Source: Hevea brasiliensis (lineage: Eukaryota; Streptophyta; Magnoliopsida; Malpighiales; Euphorbiaceae). From it: 64,000 bases of DNA. Of this stretch, positions 35,240 through 47,000 are shown piece after piece. The translations under genes and the position numbers were made by a program. The notes below the pieces were generated by a model. It was not told the origin of the DNA and ran no database searches. It worked only from the letters and a program-made list of their open reading frames with translations. Location: positions 74,043,760 through 74,107,759 of the forward strand of contig NC_079499.1 in the NCBI RefSeq assembly GCF_030052815.1, written 5' to 3'. The stretch's first letter is position 1; every line of letters begins with the position of its first letter.

Positions 35240-37459
35240 CTCCCGCTTCGAGTTATAAACTCGACTTCTTGCTCAGTTGGGGAGGATTTTGTGGCAGCAA
35301 CGGGTTGATAATTAGGTTGGGGAGTAGTATTGCTGGTAGGTCCAGCGTAAGTCATTCTAAAGTGCTCATAGGGAGTGAAGCACGATTTTGGAGGTGCCGG
35401 AGGTGAAGCAAGATTAGGAGCCGGCGTACTGCTCGATGCTCCTTGGGTGAAAACTTGGAAATTGTAGTTCCAAGGGACAGCATGAGTATTTGTGACTGGG
35501 AGCTGAGGCGGGGTTTGGATAATTGTTACTGGTGGTGAGGGCATTGGGGCATTGGGGATAGAGAAGGTTAATCTAGGATTGGGGGTAGAGGTATTCTGGC
35601 CAAACCTGGCGGTAGTTACTTCACCCTCCACTTTTGATCTCTTTTGGCATCTTAAAATTTTGAGGGACAGCAAATTCTGGACCTCTTGTCGGAATCCCTC
35701 ACAGTCTTGCAGCTCATGATCAGCTGCCCCTCCATGGTAAGGACATCCTGTACCTTTTTCTGATTTCGATACTTGAGGGCAAAGGTAACCTTCCCTCATC
35801 GCCATGGCAAAAATTTCCTCAAAGTGAGGAGTTAGCTCGTCTACCTCTGGTGCCAACCTTTCTCCATCCGATTCTATCATATTTACTCCATTGCCCGCAT
35901 TATGATTGGGCAACGGGTTTGAGGTAACATTGGGGAGGGACCCATTTCCCTCAATCTTCAACCACCCGTTCCGGAATAAAGCGTGCACTCTCCCTCTGAG
36001 TGCCCCGCAGTTGTCAGTTGAATGCCCTTGTGCCCTTCCATGATATTCACAATGGGCAGTGGCATCATACCACCTGGGGTATGGTGGCTGAATTGGGTCC
36101 AGGGGAACTGGTACTATCTGGTTTATACCGATGAAGTATCGATATATTTCACTGAGTGGGAGGGGAAGGGGTGGATCAGGATTTCTTGGTGGTCTGGGGT
36201 TATTCTGAGGTGGTCTGGGTTGGGTAGGTGGAGGAGGAGGTCTAGGTTGATAATTTGTAGGTGGTGGGTATTGTGGGAGTGTGTGTAGATAATTTGGGAA
36301 AGGAGGTGGAATGTTTGCAACTGTTTGGCCATGAGGGGGAGGATATGGCCGGTAGTTATTTTGAGGAAGTGGGGAGTAATTATTTTGCCGGGTGATGGAA
36401 TGCACATCACCCTCCTTCTTTTTGCCAAAATTGGCAGTTTTCTTCGCAAGATTCTCAGTCAACTCCTGCAGCCGTCCCATTCTTAAATTAGCCTCTATTC
36501 TCTCACCGGCTTGGATAATGTCCACGAAACTGTTGGAAGTGTTTCCAATCATCAAATTGAAGTAGGGAGCCTTCAATGTTTCGATGAATAGGGAGCATAG
36601 TTCATTATCAGTTACTGGAGGATATACTTCTGCAGCCTTCTCCCTCCATCTTTGGGCATATTCCTTAAAGCTTTCCCTGTCTCTTTGCACCAGGTTTTGA
36701 AGGTCTCCTTGTGGGGGCCACATCACAGTTAAATTTGTACTGCTTCAAGAATGCGTCCGCTAAATCCTTCCAAGAGCGCAGTTTGCTCCTATCCAACTGA
36801 ATACACCATCTCAGGGCTGCTCCGGAGAGGATCTCATGAAAGAAATGGATGAGAAGTCTGTCATCTTCTGTTAAGGCAGACATTTTGGCAATGTAGGTTG
36901 CCAGGTGAATGCGGGGATCTGAGTTCCCGGTGTACTTGTCGAAATCCGGGACTTTGAATTTGGGTGGCACCACCACATTTGGCACCAATCTAAGTGAAGC
37001 CACATCGACTGAACCATACATGTTCAGCCCCTCTATTGCTCTCAATCTTTCATCCAGAGCAGACAGTTTTTCATTTTCCCTGGTCTTATTTTCTCCTCCT
37101 ACTGCAAAAGATACTCCCCCATCTGGGAAATGAGGGGTGGAGTGAACTGGAGGGATCAGTATTGAAGGGTATGGGTCGGCATTTGAGATAGCCGGGTAAT
37201 GGGAGAAAGGTGGGTCATTATTTATAGTAGCCGGATTGACAGTGATTGTTGGATCCGGGATAGGTGACTGAAAGGTGAAAGAAGTTGAAGCTTGATGCAG
37301 ATCATTTGTTGTAGGTGGTGGGGGAGGTAGTGGTAGGTTAGGTTCTGAAGCTGATTTATTTTCGGACATCTCCCTCATTAGCCTCATGAGTTCTGAGACC
37401 TGGTCTTTCAGCTCGGATACTTGCCCTTGTAAGTTTTGTACTTGTTCCTGATCTTCCAT
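35197..37459 (-). pseudogene. Tat gag (capsid and two zinc-knuckle-like motifs)
   Basis: The likely start is ATG 37459 (MEDQEQVQNLQGQVSELKDQ), a short coiled coil followed by a proline-rich stretch. The capsid core follows: PKFKVPDFDKYTGNSDPRIH, GAALRWCIQLDRSKLRSWKD and AFLKQYKFN. A frameshift near 36705 moves the reading to the frame 36726-35197, with SFKEYAQRWREKAAEVYPP and FIETLKAPYFNLMIG. After a proline-rich spacer come two CX2HX5HX4C motifs (C226-C240 and C328-C342 of that frame), the Tat form of the zinc knuckle. A second, compensating shift near 35220 leads into the protease. Gag would assemble the particle and bind genomic RNA. Confidence 0.88.
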
Positions 37460-37887
37460 TATCTTCTTTGTTCGGGATCTTGTTAAGTACACTCGCTTGG
37501 GTTGAACCGTGTGCTTGATCAGACTTTCCTTGTTTGAAGCAATGTTTGATTTTCTGAAGGGAGATAAATAAAAGCTTTTAGTGAATTTTGAATTTCGTAA
37601 AAAAACTAAAGGTCCTGGTTCGGACAAAGGATACAATGGCATTTGGGAGCCAAAACAAAATCTGCAGAAGGATGGTTGCATCAATTTTATCATGGCATCA
37701 TTCGATAGTCTGACTGTGAATGACTGGATTGAATGCGCGTTTATGATACCCGTTCATATGGCATATCCAATTTTTCGCATAACCCTAGCGAGGGGGTTCC
37801 TACGGGAGTTATACTATTCATTCACAATTTTTCTAAATAATGGCCCAAAAAGTTTTCGATTAACTGAATATTTATACACAGCATTCT

Positions 37888-39774
37888 TTACATCGGCCTA
37901 GGCTCGGGGAGGCTCTTTATAATGAGATGACATTTTATGAGATACTCGTATAACCTTTCTTCTTGTTTGGCAGGGTCGAATGCTTTCAGAGCATACTCGG
38001 ATTCAGGAAGGAGTTTTTGTTTTCCCTGTGCTATCGTTCTCTCCAGCTGGTTAACATTCTCTTTCAGCTCTTGATAGAGAGCAGCTTGTCTTTCTTTCTC
38101 CTTCCTTTCCTTAGCACATTCTTTCAGAATATCGTTGATGAGTAATACCTGTTCTTTCAATTCGAGCTTCTTCTTTTTGTTCTCTTGTTTATACTCTTCT
38201 ACGAGTATCTCTTGGTATTTCATTTTTTCCTGAAGCTTACTATTCTGCACTTCTACTTCTTTTACTAGAGCTTGAAGAGAGCTTTTTTCCTTTTCCCACC
38301 GCGCTTCTTGCTCTTCGAACCCCATCTTTTCAGTTCTTGCCTCTTCCCTAAGTCTTCTCACTTTTCTTTTAAGGTTCTGCTGTTGGTCCTCTAACTGCTT
38401 TATTTGTTCTTGCGGTTACGAGTTTTCGGTGTTTGCCTTCTATAGTGAGTCAGCCAAATGATTATTAGCTTCTTCTGATAGGATGTTTCAGCGAGGGTCA
38501 CTGTCTTCGAATTCTGCAGTTACGTGTTCTTGGTCCCTATCAGCCCTCCATTTAAGATAATCGCCCGTGGCACTCGGGCCTTTAGGCGACCTCTCCATCA
38601 AAGTGATGTTTTCCCAAGATTTGCGAGCTATTTTCAACCCCTCCTCTTCCTTGAGCTCATGATAGAAATGACCTTGGTGGTATTCTTCAATGTTGATTCT
38701 GAATTGTGTTGAGCCAAACTGTCTCATTACTAATGCCGGAGTGTAACTTGTGTATCCAGTCACTCCAATTAGGGATAATGATTGATTACCCCCCGTGCCG
38801 ACCAAAATGGATTGACCTGACGTCCACAACTTCCTCTAACAGTAGTCATGGCTATTGAAGCTCAAAATCCGTTCTTGCTACTGTGGCTCATCCTTCGGGC
38901 TGATTACCAGTCGGGTAATTTTCTCGATGAGAGGCTGGTCAACATACCAAGTTAATGCCTTCGTCTCCACAGGACACATATGACTAATGATCCAGAGGTG
39001 CAACAACTGAGAACAACACTTAATGGACCCCTTGCCTTGCTGTCTGCAGTAAGTGAGGGTTAAGAAAGTCTCGGCAAGTATTGCTGGTACTGGATTGACT
39101 TTCTGTTTCTCTACTGCCCAGAACAATTCCACAACACCGCAGGTTATGATTTCGGAAGGTCCAAGGAACAAGATCAAGCCGTAAATTGCTAAAGCGAGCA
39201 TCAATGAAGCTTGATCCCACTGTTGATCTTGGATGCATTGATCAAACCCTTTCTTGAGGTAAGTCCAATACCATCCATGTGTGTTTCCTTTGACAGTTTC
39301 TCTCGCCTTTGCTTCTTCTGGTGGGATCCCCAGCATATGTGCGAGCCGTTTCCAGGTCTGCCTATGTTCGAGGTGTAGGTAAATCCGATTCTGCGCCGCA
39401 TAAGGGATTTCGAGCAGTGCTTGATATTCTTCCATAGTGGGAGCAGTATCGATGTCGTTGAAAGAGAACACTCCAAACTTAAGGTTCCAAACTGGCAACA
39501 TGGCCTTTAGTGCCGGGACTTGGACCCTAACTCGCATCAAGGTTGCAATCCTCCTGTATTTCTTCTCAAATTGTGCTTTGACCTGATCGGGAAATGACTT
39601 CCAACCATTGACCAGACCTTCGAGACTGTTCATTCTGACTTCAATTTTGCTTAAGTCCAGTAGAGGAAATGAGCTGGTGTATCTTTGTAGGGGTACTGAA
39701 CAATTTTTGGGCCACGGTTTAGCATTTTGTTCTGATTTAAGAACTTCTTCTGCCGACTGACTCGAGGATGCCAT
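37888..39774 (-). pseudogene. Ogre-type ORF1 upstream of gag (DUF7745-like)
   Basis: One frame of 629 codons from ATG 39774 to about 37888, without frameshifts but with about five in-frame stops (first at 38880, then near 38838, 38490, 38442 and 38421). The N-terminal 298 residues include FDIDTAPTMEEYQALLEIP-like sequence (NDIDTAPTMEEYQALLEIPY), WNLKFGVFSF and AIYGLILF, matching the plant-mobile-like domain known from ORF1 of Ogre elements. The C-terminal part from 38361 is a strongly charged coiled coil (EEARTEKMGFEEQEARWEKE). Function of ORF1 proteins is unknown. The position between primer-binding site and gag is the diagnostic Ogre arrangement. Confidence 0.82.
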
Positions 39775-40621
39775 GTTAAAAATGATGCTTATCCTTTTAC
39801 AGACCTTATTTCGGTGATGCCTGTAGAAAAAACTTGTTAACAGGATAAATTAAGGTAATCTTGAATTATACTATTAGCAGAGTGATACCTGCACATTTAT
39901 CAAAGTAGGAAAATGTGTAGGTTTTCTTAATAGTATGATTCAAGATTACCCTTAAAAATAAGAACAAAATAAAATAAACAGAATAGGGTAAGAGTAAGTA
40001 TGCCCCTTTTGTCCTAAAGTAAAGGAAAGTCCTAATACCGGCTGGGTGCTACCTAATCGGGCAGTTCTATCTTACAAGGTAGCTTGCTACGGCTTCCAGC
40101 TATCCTAATAGTTTAGCTCAAGGTCTAATTTTCTAAAAGCCACAGGTTCCCAAATTGCCCTCACTGTAAACAGTAGAGCCCCATTCTATCCCCCATGATA
40201 CTGTCGGGAAAATTCCACGGGTATCATAGTGAATAGAACGAGTTTCAATTTGAGGAGAAGCCTTCACGGATACTAACGAGGTAAAACCCACGGGTACCGC
40301 TACATGACTCCCTCCTACTTTCCTAAAAGGGTAAGAAAGCCCAGGTATAGGGCTGAAGTGTGTGAGGACATCGTGTGAGTGTTCAGTGTGTGAAGGGACA
40401 CCTTTACCTCTTCCCAATTCAGGGGGATTTTTTATTTTTCCTTTTTTTTTCTTTTAAATGAAGAGCGCTGTAGAAAGTAAAACAAGTAAGACAGGCAAAA
40501 TGGTTAGCGGGAATAACAATAATTAACGTGTAGCATTTTGCGAAGTAAGCCTACCTAACTATGATTTGATCGCAACATTAAATCTACCTTTGGACCTCTA
40601 GACCGGGGTTAAGTTTTGGTT
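39775..40621 (-). other. Untranslated leader of the Tat element
   Basis: No open frame of note. It lies between the primer-binding site and ORF1 and contains the long hairpin listed separately and a T-rich run near 40430-40455. Leader RNA of this kind normally carries packaging and dimerisation signals. Confidence 0.6.
39850..39955 (-). other. Two-part hairpin in the Tat leader
   Basis: Outer arms 39850-39877 and 39928-39955 pair over about 27 bp with one bulge and one mismatch that can be a wobble pair. Inside, CCTGCACATTT (39888-39898) pairs with AAATGTGTAGG (39911-39921) around a 12-nt loop. It could be an RNA packaging structure or a small foldback insertion. Confidence 0.75.
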
Positions 40622-40645
40622 CGCTCCCCAGTGGAGTCGCTAAGC
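40622..40645 (-). other. Primer-binding site of the Tat element
   Basis: Directly after the 5' LTR the minus strand reads GCTTAGCGACTCCACTGGGG. The core GCGACTCCACTGGGGA resembles the tRNA-Arg-type site reported for Ogre elements; the tRNA identity is from memory of the family. Confidence 0.65.
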
Positions 40646-41049
40646 TGTCGCAAGGGGTTTTGCTGTCGCCTGAACGAACACTCACCGAAGTGGGAAAAGT
40701 GAGGAGTCGCCACTTTAATTTTGAGGGAAATTAAAGAAAACCATTTGTGAAAGTAAGTTAAAATAAAACCACTTTAAAAACAGAGATTTTAGGTTCAGGG
40801 TCCATGAACAGGTGGGGAAGGTGTTAGGCACCCCACCTCGTCCCTCAACGAGGGTAAGCAGATTTACCTTCACCTTCTTCATAGTTAGGAGGGTTTGAAT
40901 GGAAATGTTAATCCTTTTGACCAAAAGGAATGTTTGCTTTTTCACTAATCCGGATTTCCTAGATACATAAGTAAATGAGACGATCTTAGTGAGTTGCTGT
41001 TGCGTATTAATTTTATTTCAGGGGGAATCATCTTACGTATTTGTTAAAA

Positions 41050-41415
41050 TTTAATTTGGGAATCGGATAAGAACTCTCCTCCGATCTCCTTTAAATATTT
41101 ATTAAAATTTTTAAGCTTAAGAATCGGATAAGAACTCTCCTCCGATCTCTATTTAAATATTTGATAAAATTTTTAAGTTTGAGAATCGGATAAGAACTCT
41201 CCTCCGATCTCTTTTCTAAATATTTATTAAAATTTTAAGCTTAAGAATCGGATAAGAACTCTCCTCCGATCCCCTTTTAAATATCTATTAAAATTTTTAA
41301 GTGGAAACCGGATAAGAACTCTCCTCCGATCTCCTTTTAAATATTTATTAAAATTTTTAAGTGAGAACCGGATAAGAACTCTCCTCCGATCTCTTTTATT
41401 TTAATAGGGATTGGA
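41050..41415. repeat. 60-bp tandem repeat in Tat 5' LTR
   Basis: The counterpart of 8638-9005, with the same six to seven units of CGGATAAGAACTCTCCTCCG plus AT-rich spacer. It lies in R-U5, so it would be transcribed into the leader. Confidence 0.85.
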
Positions 41416-42431
41416 TAAGGACTTTTTTGATCTCTCGAAACTTGATTACAGCTACCCGTCACGAAATCCTAGAACTAAGGGTTTTGGCATTTAAAGATGC
41501 AGGGGCTCGGAATAAGGCTTCTTTTAACTCATTGGTATCTTGTAACTAGTCAGGAGATACCAAACCGAATTTTCTGACCTTCCTATGTGGTCGCCTTATC
41601 AATACCTTTTGATATCCGATCTATCCCATTTATCTATCTTAAAGTTCAGTTTTACTCTGCCTTGTGTTGTCTTACTCAATTGTCTTTTGCATTATTCTAG
41701 TGATTCGGCCTTACTATTTTCCCGACTTATTGTTTAGACCTTTTATTATTTTTAAAGAGACCCTTAAGATACGGTTACCTACATTTTACCTGACCCCTTA
41801 TACATTACTCGAGACTATAAGACTTGCATTCAGAAATAACAAAGATTAATAAAAAGAATGGACTGATCAACAAAGAAGTAAACCCGAGAGTAACCTTTTG
41901 GTATTCTTTAGCGCAATATAAACTTAGAAAAAAAAAACTACGTACATAAAAGAACAAAGGAAATGCGTAAAATGAAAACGAGCACTTAATAAAATGGCAA
42001 TACGAGCACTCACCTGAAGGGAGCCAAATCTACTAAACTAAGTATGGAATCACAAGCTTAATAGAACTGCAGGTTGGTAACTGGAAGGTTAAGGTCTGCC
42101 TTGAAACGAAGGATGCTTCGCTAAAATGCAATCGGGTCGAAATAATACCCGAGTTTAAATGAGGTTGAGCCTACACAATGGGATTGGAACTAAAGAAAAC
42201 AAAGAGCTGAAAATGAGAGCACCACAGGATAATGAACGAACTGAAAATAGAGAGTTTCAGTATTCAAGAATCCCTTTTGCAAGAAAACACTCTAGAAAAC
42301 TGGTTTCAAAAGTTTTTCTTATGAATGCTAAAAAAAATAGCAGAGTAATGAACTGAATTAAGTTTCAGAGTTCTTCCACTATAGCCACTGCCCTCCTTTT
42401 TCATCCTCTCTTGAACAGTTTTTCGTGCAGG

Positions 42432-42439
42432 TATTTATA
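42432..42439 (-). promoter_or_regulatory. TATA box for the Tat sense transcript (candidate)
   Basis: The minus strand reads CCTATAAATACC. A start about 30 bp further left would give U3 of roughly 4.2 kb and R-U5 of roughly 1.75 kb. A competing minus TATATATA is at 43122-43131. Confidence 0.55.
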
Positions 42440-44061
42440 GGAACCGGGTGCTCCCCATGAAGGGTCAGGATCTATTTTGGGGGAGATGGAGGGTTAAGAT
42501 TTTGGAGGACATGATCTAAGGGCTCGGGAATTAAAGAGAATCAGAACGGACGACTGGGATCCCTTCTGGAGTATTTGTCCTTTTATTTCTTCTAATCTGA
42601 CGGCCCAAAATTTCTTGTCAAGAGCGATTCGAGGGCTAGGAGTGAAAGGCGCTGATCTTGTCGTTTTCTTCCTCGATCTGAGGGCTTCGAGCTCGTCCTT
42701 ACAAGTAAGATCGACGGTGGAGATTAGGATGTACCGCGCTGTCCTGACGTACTCTGGCACATGTCAGTAATGCAGGTGATTCTGGGGCGTGCGGTTGGGA
42801 TTTCAACTGCAACGCTTTAACTACCTTGGCTCTAATTATGACAATAATCGGCAGGAGCTGTCTTATTCTCTTTGTCTTCCGTCCTCCCCTCCTTTCTGGT
42901 CTTTTCAACGTGATCCTTTTCCGATCTCTCATACCGGGTTCCTCTCTTCCAATCTCTCCTGACACGTTCTCTTCCGATCTTTCATGCCGGTCTCCCTTCT
43001 ACCGATCTTTACCACACCAGTCTTCCTTTTTATCGGGTTCGGTCCAGTCAAAGCATTTATTTCCCTCAATTCTCGAGGCGTCCACTTCGTTTTCTTCTTG
43101 CAATAAATGCTCAAATTTTCCTATATATATACCTTCAACCGGGAAGCCCTACCTCATTTGACTTTCTCCCCTATTCTCCTCATTTTCCTTGTTCTAGCTG
43201 CTCCGACAACAATCCCGGACAAAATGACCGCTTTTAATCTTTTTTCGGTTGTCCTCTTTGTTCCTTGCCTGAAAATTTACGATCTCGGTGATCGAAAAAT
43301 CATGATGACCTTATCTGATGACAGTGAGAGAACTGGACTAATTAACCGATCTGGATCGAGGACCTCGATCGTGCCGATCTCGAATCGTTCGCCCGATATA
43401 ATCGGCGAACTGGTTTCGGGCGAGAAGACTGCTAATATTCCCCTCAACACCGATGACTGCTCTTTGGCGTTCATCTGGCTCCTCTCCACACTGGGTGTTC
43501 CGACAGCGGCTCGGTTTCGAGTGGTAACTTTGATGACGACCTCTCTCATTCTCATGAGAGTCATAGTCCCCCCAGCCAGTCTCCTGGTCAAACACATCTT
43601 TTGACTCAGCCACGAGACTAGGCTTTGACATAGGCCTTTTAGATAGGATGTTCCACCGGTCTCTAAAGATCGCTCTTATGATGTAATCAGACCTTTAATG
43701 TAATCCGATCTTTAGAGATCGCCCAAATGATGTAATTAGACCTTTAATGTAATCTGATCTCCAGAGATCGCCTAAATGATGTAATCAGATCTTTTCGGAA
43801 ATAAATTTATTTTGACAACTGTCGTTTTATTATTATTGCATTGATTATTTTTCGATCTCTGAAGTATTTATCCGATCCAACTCTTAATTTGAATGACACT
43901 TATCCGATCCGTAATTCAAAACACCTTAATCTGCCGCTCTATAGTTAACGGACCTCTTTATGGAATTTTCGGAATATTCATGAGACATGTTCGAACAGCT
44001 GGTGAGTCCTGCTATCCGATGCATTACCTGGAACATCGTGAGCATTAAATGCTCAGATGAG

Positions 44062-44069
44062 TATAAATA
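44062..44069 (+). promoter_or_regulatory. TATA box of the antisense gene, 5' LTR copy
   Basis: GAGTATAAATAGGGG on the plus strand is identical to the copy at 25881. With the sense TATA box at 42439 it makes the LTR a divergent promoter region, the two starts about 1.6 kb apart. Confidence 0.65.
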
Positions 44070-44224
44070 GGGGTGGGGTTAGCCAGTTGCTCCTTTATGT
44101 CATTTTCAGTCTCTCGTGAACAACTTCCAAATTCTCTCATTTTCTCAAGTTCCTCCGACACTGATCAAGCTCCAATAAGGGTTTTGATCTTTCTTTTAGT
44201 TTAAATTCTCTATTTCCTTTGAAA

Positions 44225-46090
44225 ATGAGCGGTGCCAAGGGTCAGAGAGCAGTAAGCCCCCCTTCCATTAGTTCTCGTGGTCGTCCGATGAGGTTGAGGT
44301 GGTCGGACCAAGCGCGCGGCCTGAACTTCCTAGGGTCTCTGTTCTAGCACGGGGACAACCAGCGCTATCAAGGCATGTGCCTTCTTCGGGGAGGGAAAAT
44401 CTTCCCATGGACGAGCTGCCATCAATCTTGCAAGAAACCGACCTGCAGTCGTTCAGCCAGGAGTATAACATCCGGCCTGATTCGTATGAACATATCCGGT
44501 GTCATGGCAACCTTCGAGCAGATCACTTCTTTGAGAGGAACGATATGATCATGGTGTATGAAGAACAGTTAAAAGCCGGGCTGCGGTTCCCTCTTGACGA
44601 CTTCTTTAAAGAAGTTTTAAAATATCACCAAGTGCGCATCGCCCAAGTTCACCCGAACTCGTGGCGGATCTTAGTAGCCTTTCGAGGCCTATGCCAAGCT
44701 AAGGGGCTCCGACCTATAGCTAAGGTGTTCGCTGAACTGCACATGGTAACTCGTCCAAAGGACGACGAGTATTGGTTCTTCCAGGAGAAACCCCATTGTG
44801 GGCTTTTTACCGACCTGACTTCCTCCTTGAAGAATTGGAAGAACCGCTTCTTCATCTTGAAGAGCAAAATTCCGAACGGTTTCGAGGGCTTCCCTCGGAG
44901 CTGGCTGCATCAGGGTCCCTTGCTTACGAATCAGATCGCCCTAAATAGGCAAGAGGGTGCAATGGTGATGGAGTTAAAGGAACAGGCGTCCAGAGAGAAG
45001 TTCTCTTGTTTGGATGCAGTGACGGCTGAGCTACACCATTGGACTATGCAGCTGGTCACTGGTCAAGATCACGGGCTTTAGCTTTCTGATCTCGGCATCT
45101 GTATTTTCCATATCTCAGATCTTTTGACCTTAGCAATCTCTCTGACCTCTTCTTTGTGTAGGTATGGCAAGCAGCGAAGCCTCCAAGGAGAGCCGAAAGC
45201 GAAAGAGGGAGATCTCCTAGAAGGTACGGGAGATGAAGCAGGCTGAGGAGATGTAGACACCCAGTCATGAGCCCAGGGAGATTCAGGGAGGCTCGTCTCA
45301 ACCTTCTGGACCGCCGATCATAGAAGTGGTCCGGTCTCCTCCTCGTCAAGAAGAGCCACCTCCGCCTCCTCCGGTCGCTTCGAGTGCGAAAGGGGGTCCT
45401 TCCCAGCCTGCCCCAAGGACTCTCTCCCGCGGTGCCCAAGTGCTGATCCACTCATTGGAGAAGAACCGCACAGTTCGAGAGAACCCGAGTTTCGCTAAGG
45501 TCCTAGGGTCCTCTATTTGCCTTAGAGAAGATCGGGATAGGCTATCCCCGGACAATCTGGATGACATCCTGACCTGATCTATGAGCCTGAACATGGAGTG
45601 ATTGGTGAACCAGCACATTGTTCGGGAGAAGGCTCACCGCCTGGGTAAGGAAGTCGAGAAAATGGGTCATGAGGTGACTTCTCTACGATCCCAACTATCG
45701 TCCGCTCAGAACTACATATCACAAATCGAGGGGCGAATGAAGTTCTATGAGGATAAGCTGGCCGAACAGGCTAAAGTTCTGGCCGAGCGAGATCATGTTC
45801 TTGAAGAAGTGCAAGCACTTCGAGCCGATGAAGCTGCTCAACTCGCCCATCTTGCTGAGGAGCTCAAGGCGAAAGAAGAAGAAATGGTGACCGGAGTGGC
45901 CGGTGCTTACCTCAATGCTTACAGAGATCTCCTGGCCGAGCTCAAGAAGCGTTATCCCAAGGAGGACTTCTCCTGGATGGCCAACCTGGCTTCCGAGGAT
46001 GAAGGTGAGGATAGCGAAGAGGAGGCTGAAGGTGAGAGAGAAAATGAACAACATGTAGATCAGGCTGGGGGTGATCCCCTAGCCGAATGA
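44225..46090 (+). pseudogene. Antisense LTR gene, 5' LTR copy (better preserved exon 1)
   Basis: Exon 1 is one open frame from about 44272 to the candidate donor at 45061; the likely start is ATG 44407, since ATG 44225 is out of frame. It contains RFPLDDFFKEVLKYHQVRIA, HPNSWRILVAFRGLCQAKGL, EYWFFQEKPHCGLFTDL and LKNWKNRFF. This order resembles the plant 'putative gypsy-type transposon' domain (Pfam Transposase_28). Exon 2 (from 45162) has a basic start, a Pro-rich linker and a coiled coil to an acidic end (EDEGEDSEEEAEGERENEQH). Its lesions are TAG near 45220 and 45255 and TGA near 45576, where the other copy has sense codons. The spliced length would be near 590 residues, or about 530 from the inner ATG. 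Biochemical role unknown. Confidence 0.65.
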
Positions 46091-46642
46091 CTTGTATAAA
46101 TTTTGAAATGAAATGAAAGTTCCCCTTTTGTTCAATGATTGATTGTGATCGGAAAGTTTCTAAATTGCATAAGCACTTGATTGTTTGAACATATTAGAAC
46201 GACAACTGAAAGTGATTATTAATCTAAGTATAAGAGATCGGAAAACACAATATGCATGAGATCAGTTACGAAACGGGACTTAATTAAAATTAGAAATTTG
46301 GCTTTGAACACTTAAGATCGGGATCATCTTTGAACCAAGTCGAAACCTTTATTATTCTCAAATTTTTAAATGAGAGACCGGCAATAAGACTGGTGGTATG
46401 AAGGCTTAATGTTGGTTCAATCTTATTTGACAAGAAAGATCGAAAATATAATTAAATGATCAGGGGACTCGAGAATTGGTTTGAGGGATCAGTGAGGCTT
46501 TAAATGACCTGGGGACTTGGTATTAATTAAATTCCTTTTGAGGGGAGATCAGAAGTGTGGTCAGTTGGCAAAGGGGACTGTGTTGGGGATCGGCTTCAAA
46601 GTTTATTAATGTCGGGGGATTGGCCAAAATATGGTGTCGACA

Positions 46643-47000
46643 ACTCAGCCTCGGTAGTGGAATCTACAGTCGTGCTCTGTTTGGAACTCTTCCAACTGAT
46701 TGCACCTCCATTACAAATGAACACATATCTAGAGGTATACTTTCTATCATCGATAACTGATTGGAAATCAGAATCAGTGTAACCATCCAATTGCAAGTCT
46801 CCACCTCCATAGATCAAGAATAATTCCTTAGTTTTTCTCAAGTACTTGAGGATATTCTTAACAGCTATCCAGTGTTCCAAACCTAGATTGGATTGATACC
46901 TGCTAGTCAAAAAAACAGCATATGCGATATCCGGCCTAGTACACAACATTGCATACATTAAACTTCCAATAGCCGAAGCATATGGAATCCTGGCCATCTT
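46643..47000 (-). pseudogene. Copia E1 RT-RNase H linker and RNase H N-terminus
   Basis: The minus reading runs IPYASAIGSLMYAMLCTRPD, HWIAVKNILKYLRKTKELF and DGYTDSDFQSVIDDRKYTSR to TTEAE, the copia RNase H start. It ends at the Tat LTR with loss of two bases of the TSD. The next residues continue at 8227. On the right it ends in ATCTT at the E2 insertion. Confidence 0.88.

Larger units (their letters stand above)
8228..46642 (-). mobile_element. Tat/Ogre-class Ty3-gypsy element, about 24 kb, with antisense genes in its LTRs
   Basis: Two LTRs of equal length (5995 bp at 8228-28460 once the nested 14,238 bp is removed; 5997 bp at 40646-46642) enclose 12,185 bp. Termini are TGTCGACA...GCGACA on the minus strand. 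The left flank ATACT (8223-8227) should recur at 46643; there the first two bases are missing (ACTCAG), but ATACT is intact beside a matching LTR tip at 48526-48530. Gene order, ORF1 before gag, a double RNase H and great size fit the Tat lineage and within it Ogre. Every frame has lesions. Confidence 0.9.
40646..46642 (-). repeat. 5' LTR of the Tat element, uninterrupted
   Basis: The 5997-bp copy is the full-length reference for the split 3' LTR. It preserves the empty target site of the solo LTR at 42252-42256. It contains the 60-bp tandem repeat (about 41050-41415), sense TATA box, 48-bp repeat, antisense TATA box and the antisense gene. GATCGG and its complement CCGATC recur throughout. 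Confidence 0.92.

Noticed and set aside
43277..43631. Overlapping open frames on both strands at 24313-25449 and 42494-43631
   Set aside because: GC-rich, repeat-bearing U3 sequence upstream of the antisense gene; frames overlap on several strands and show no domain.
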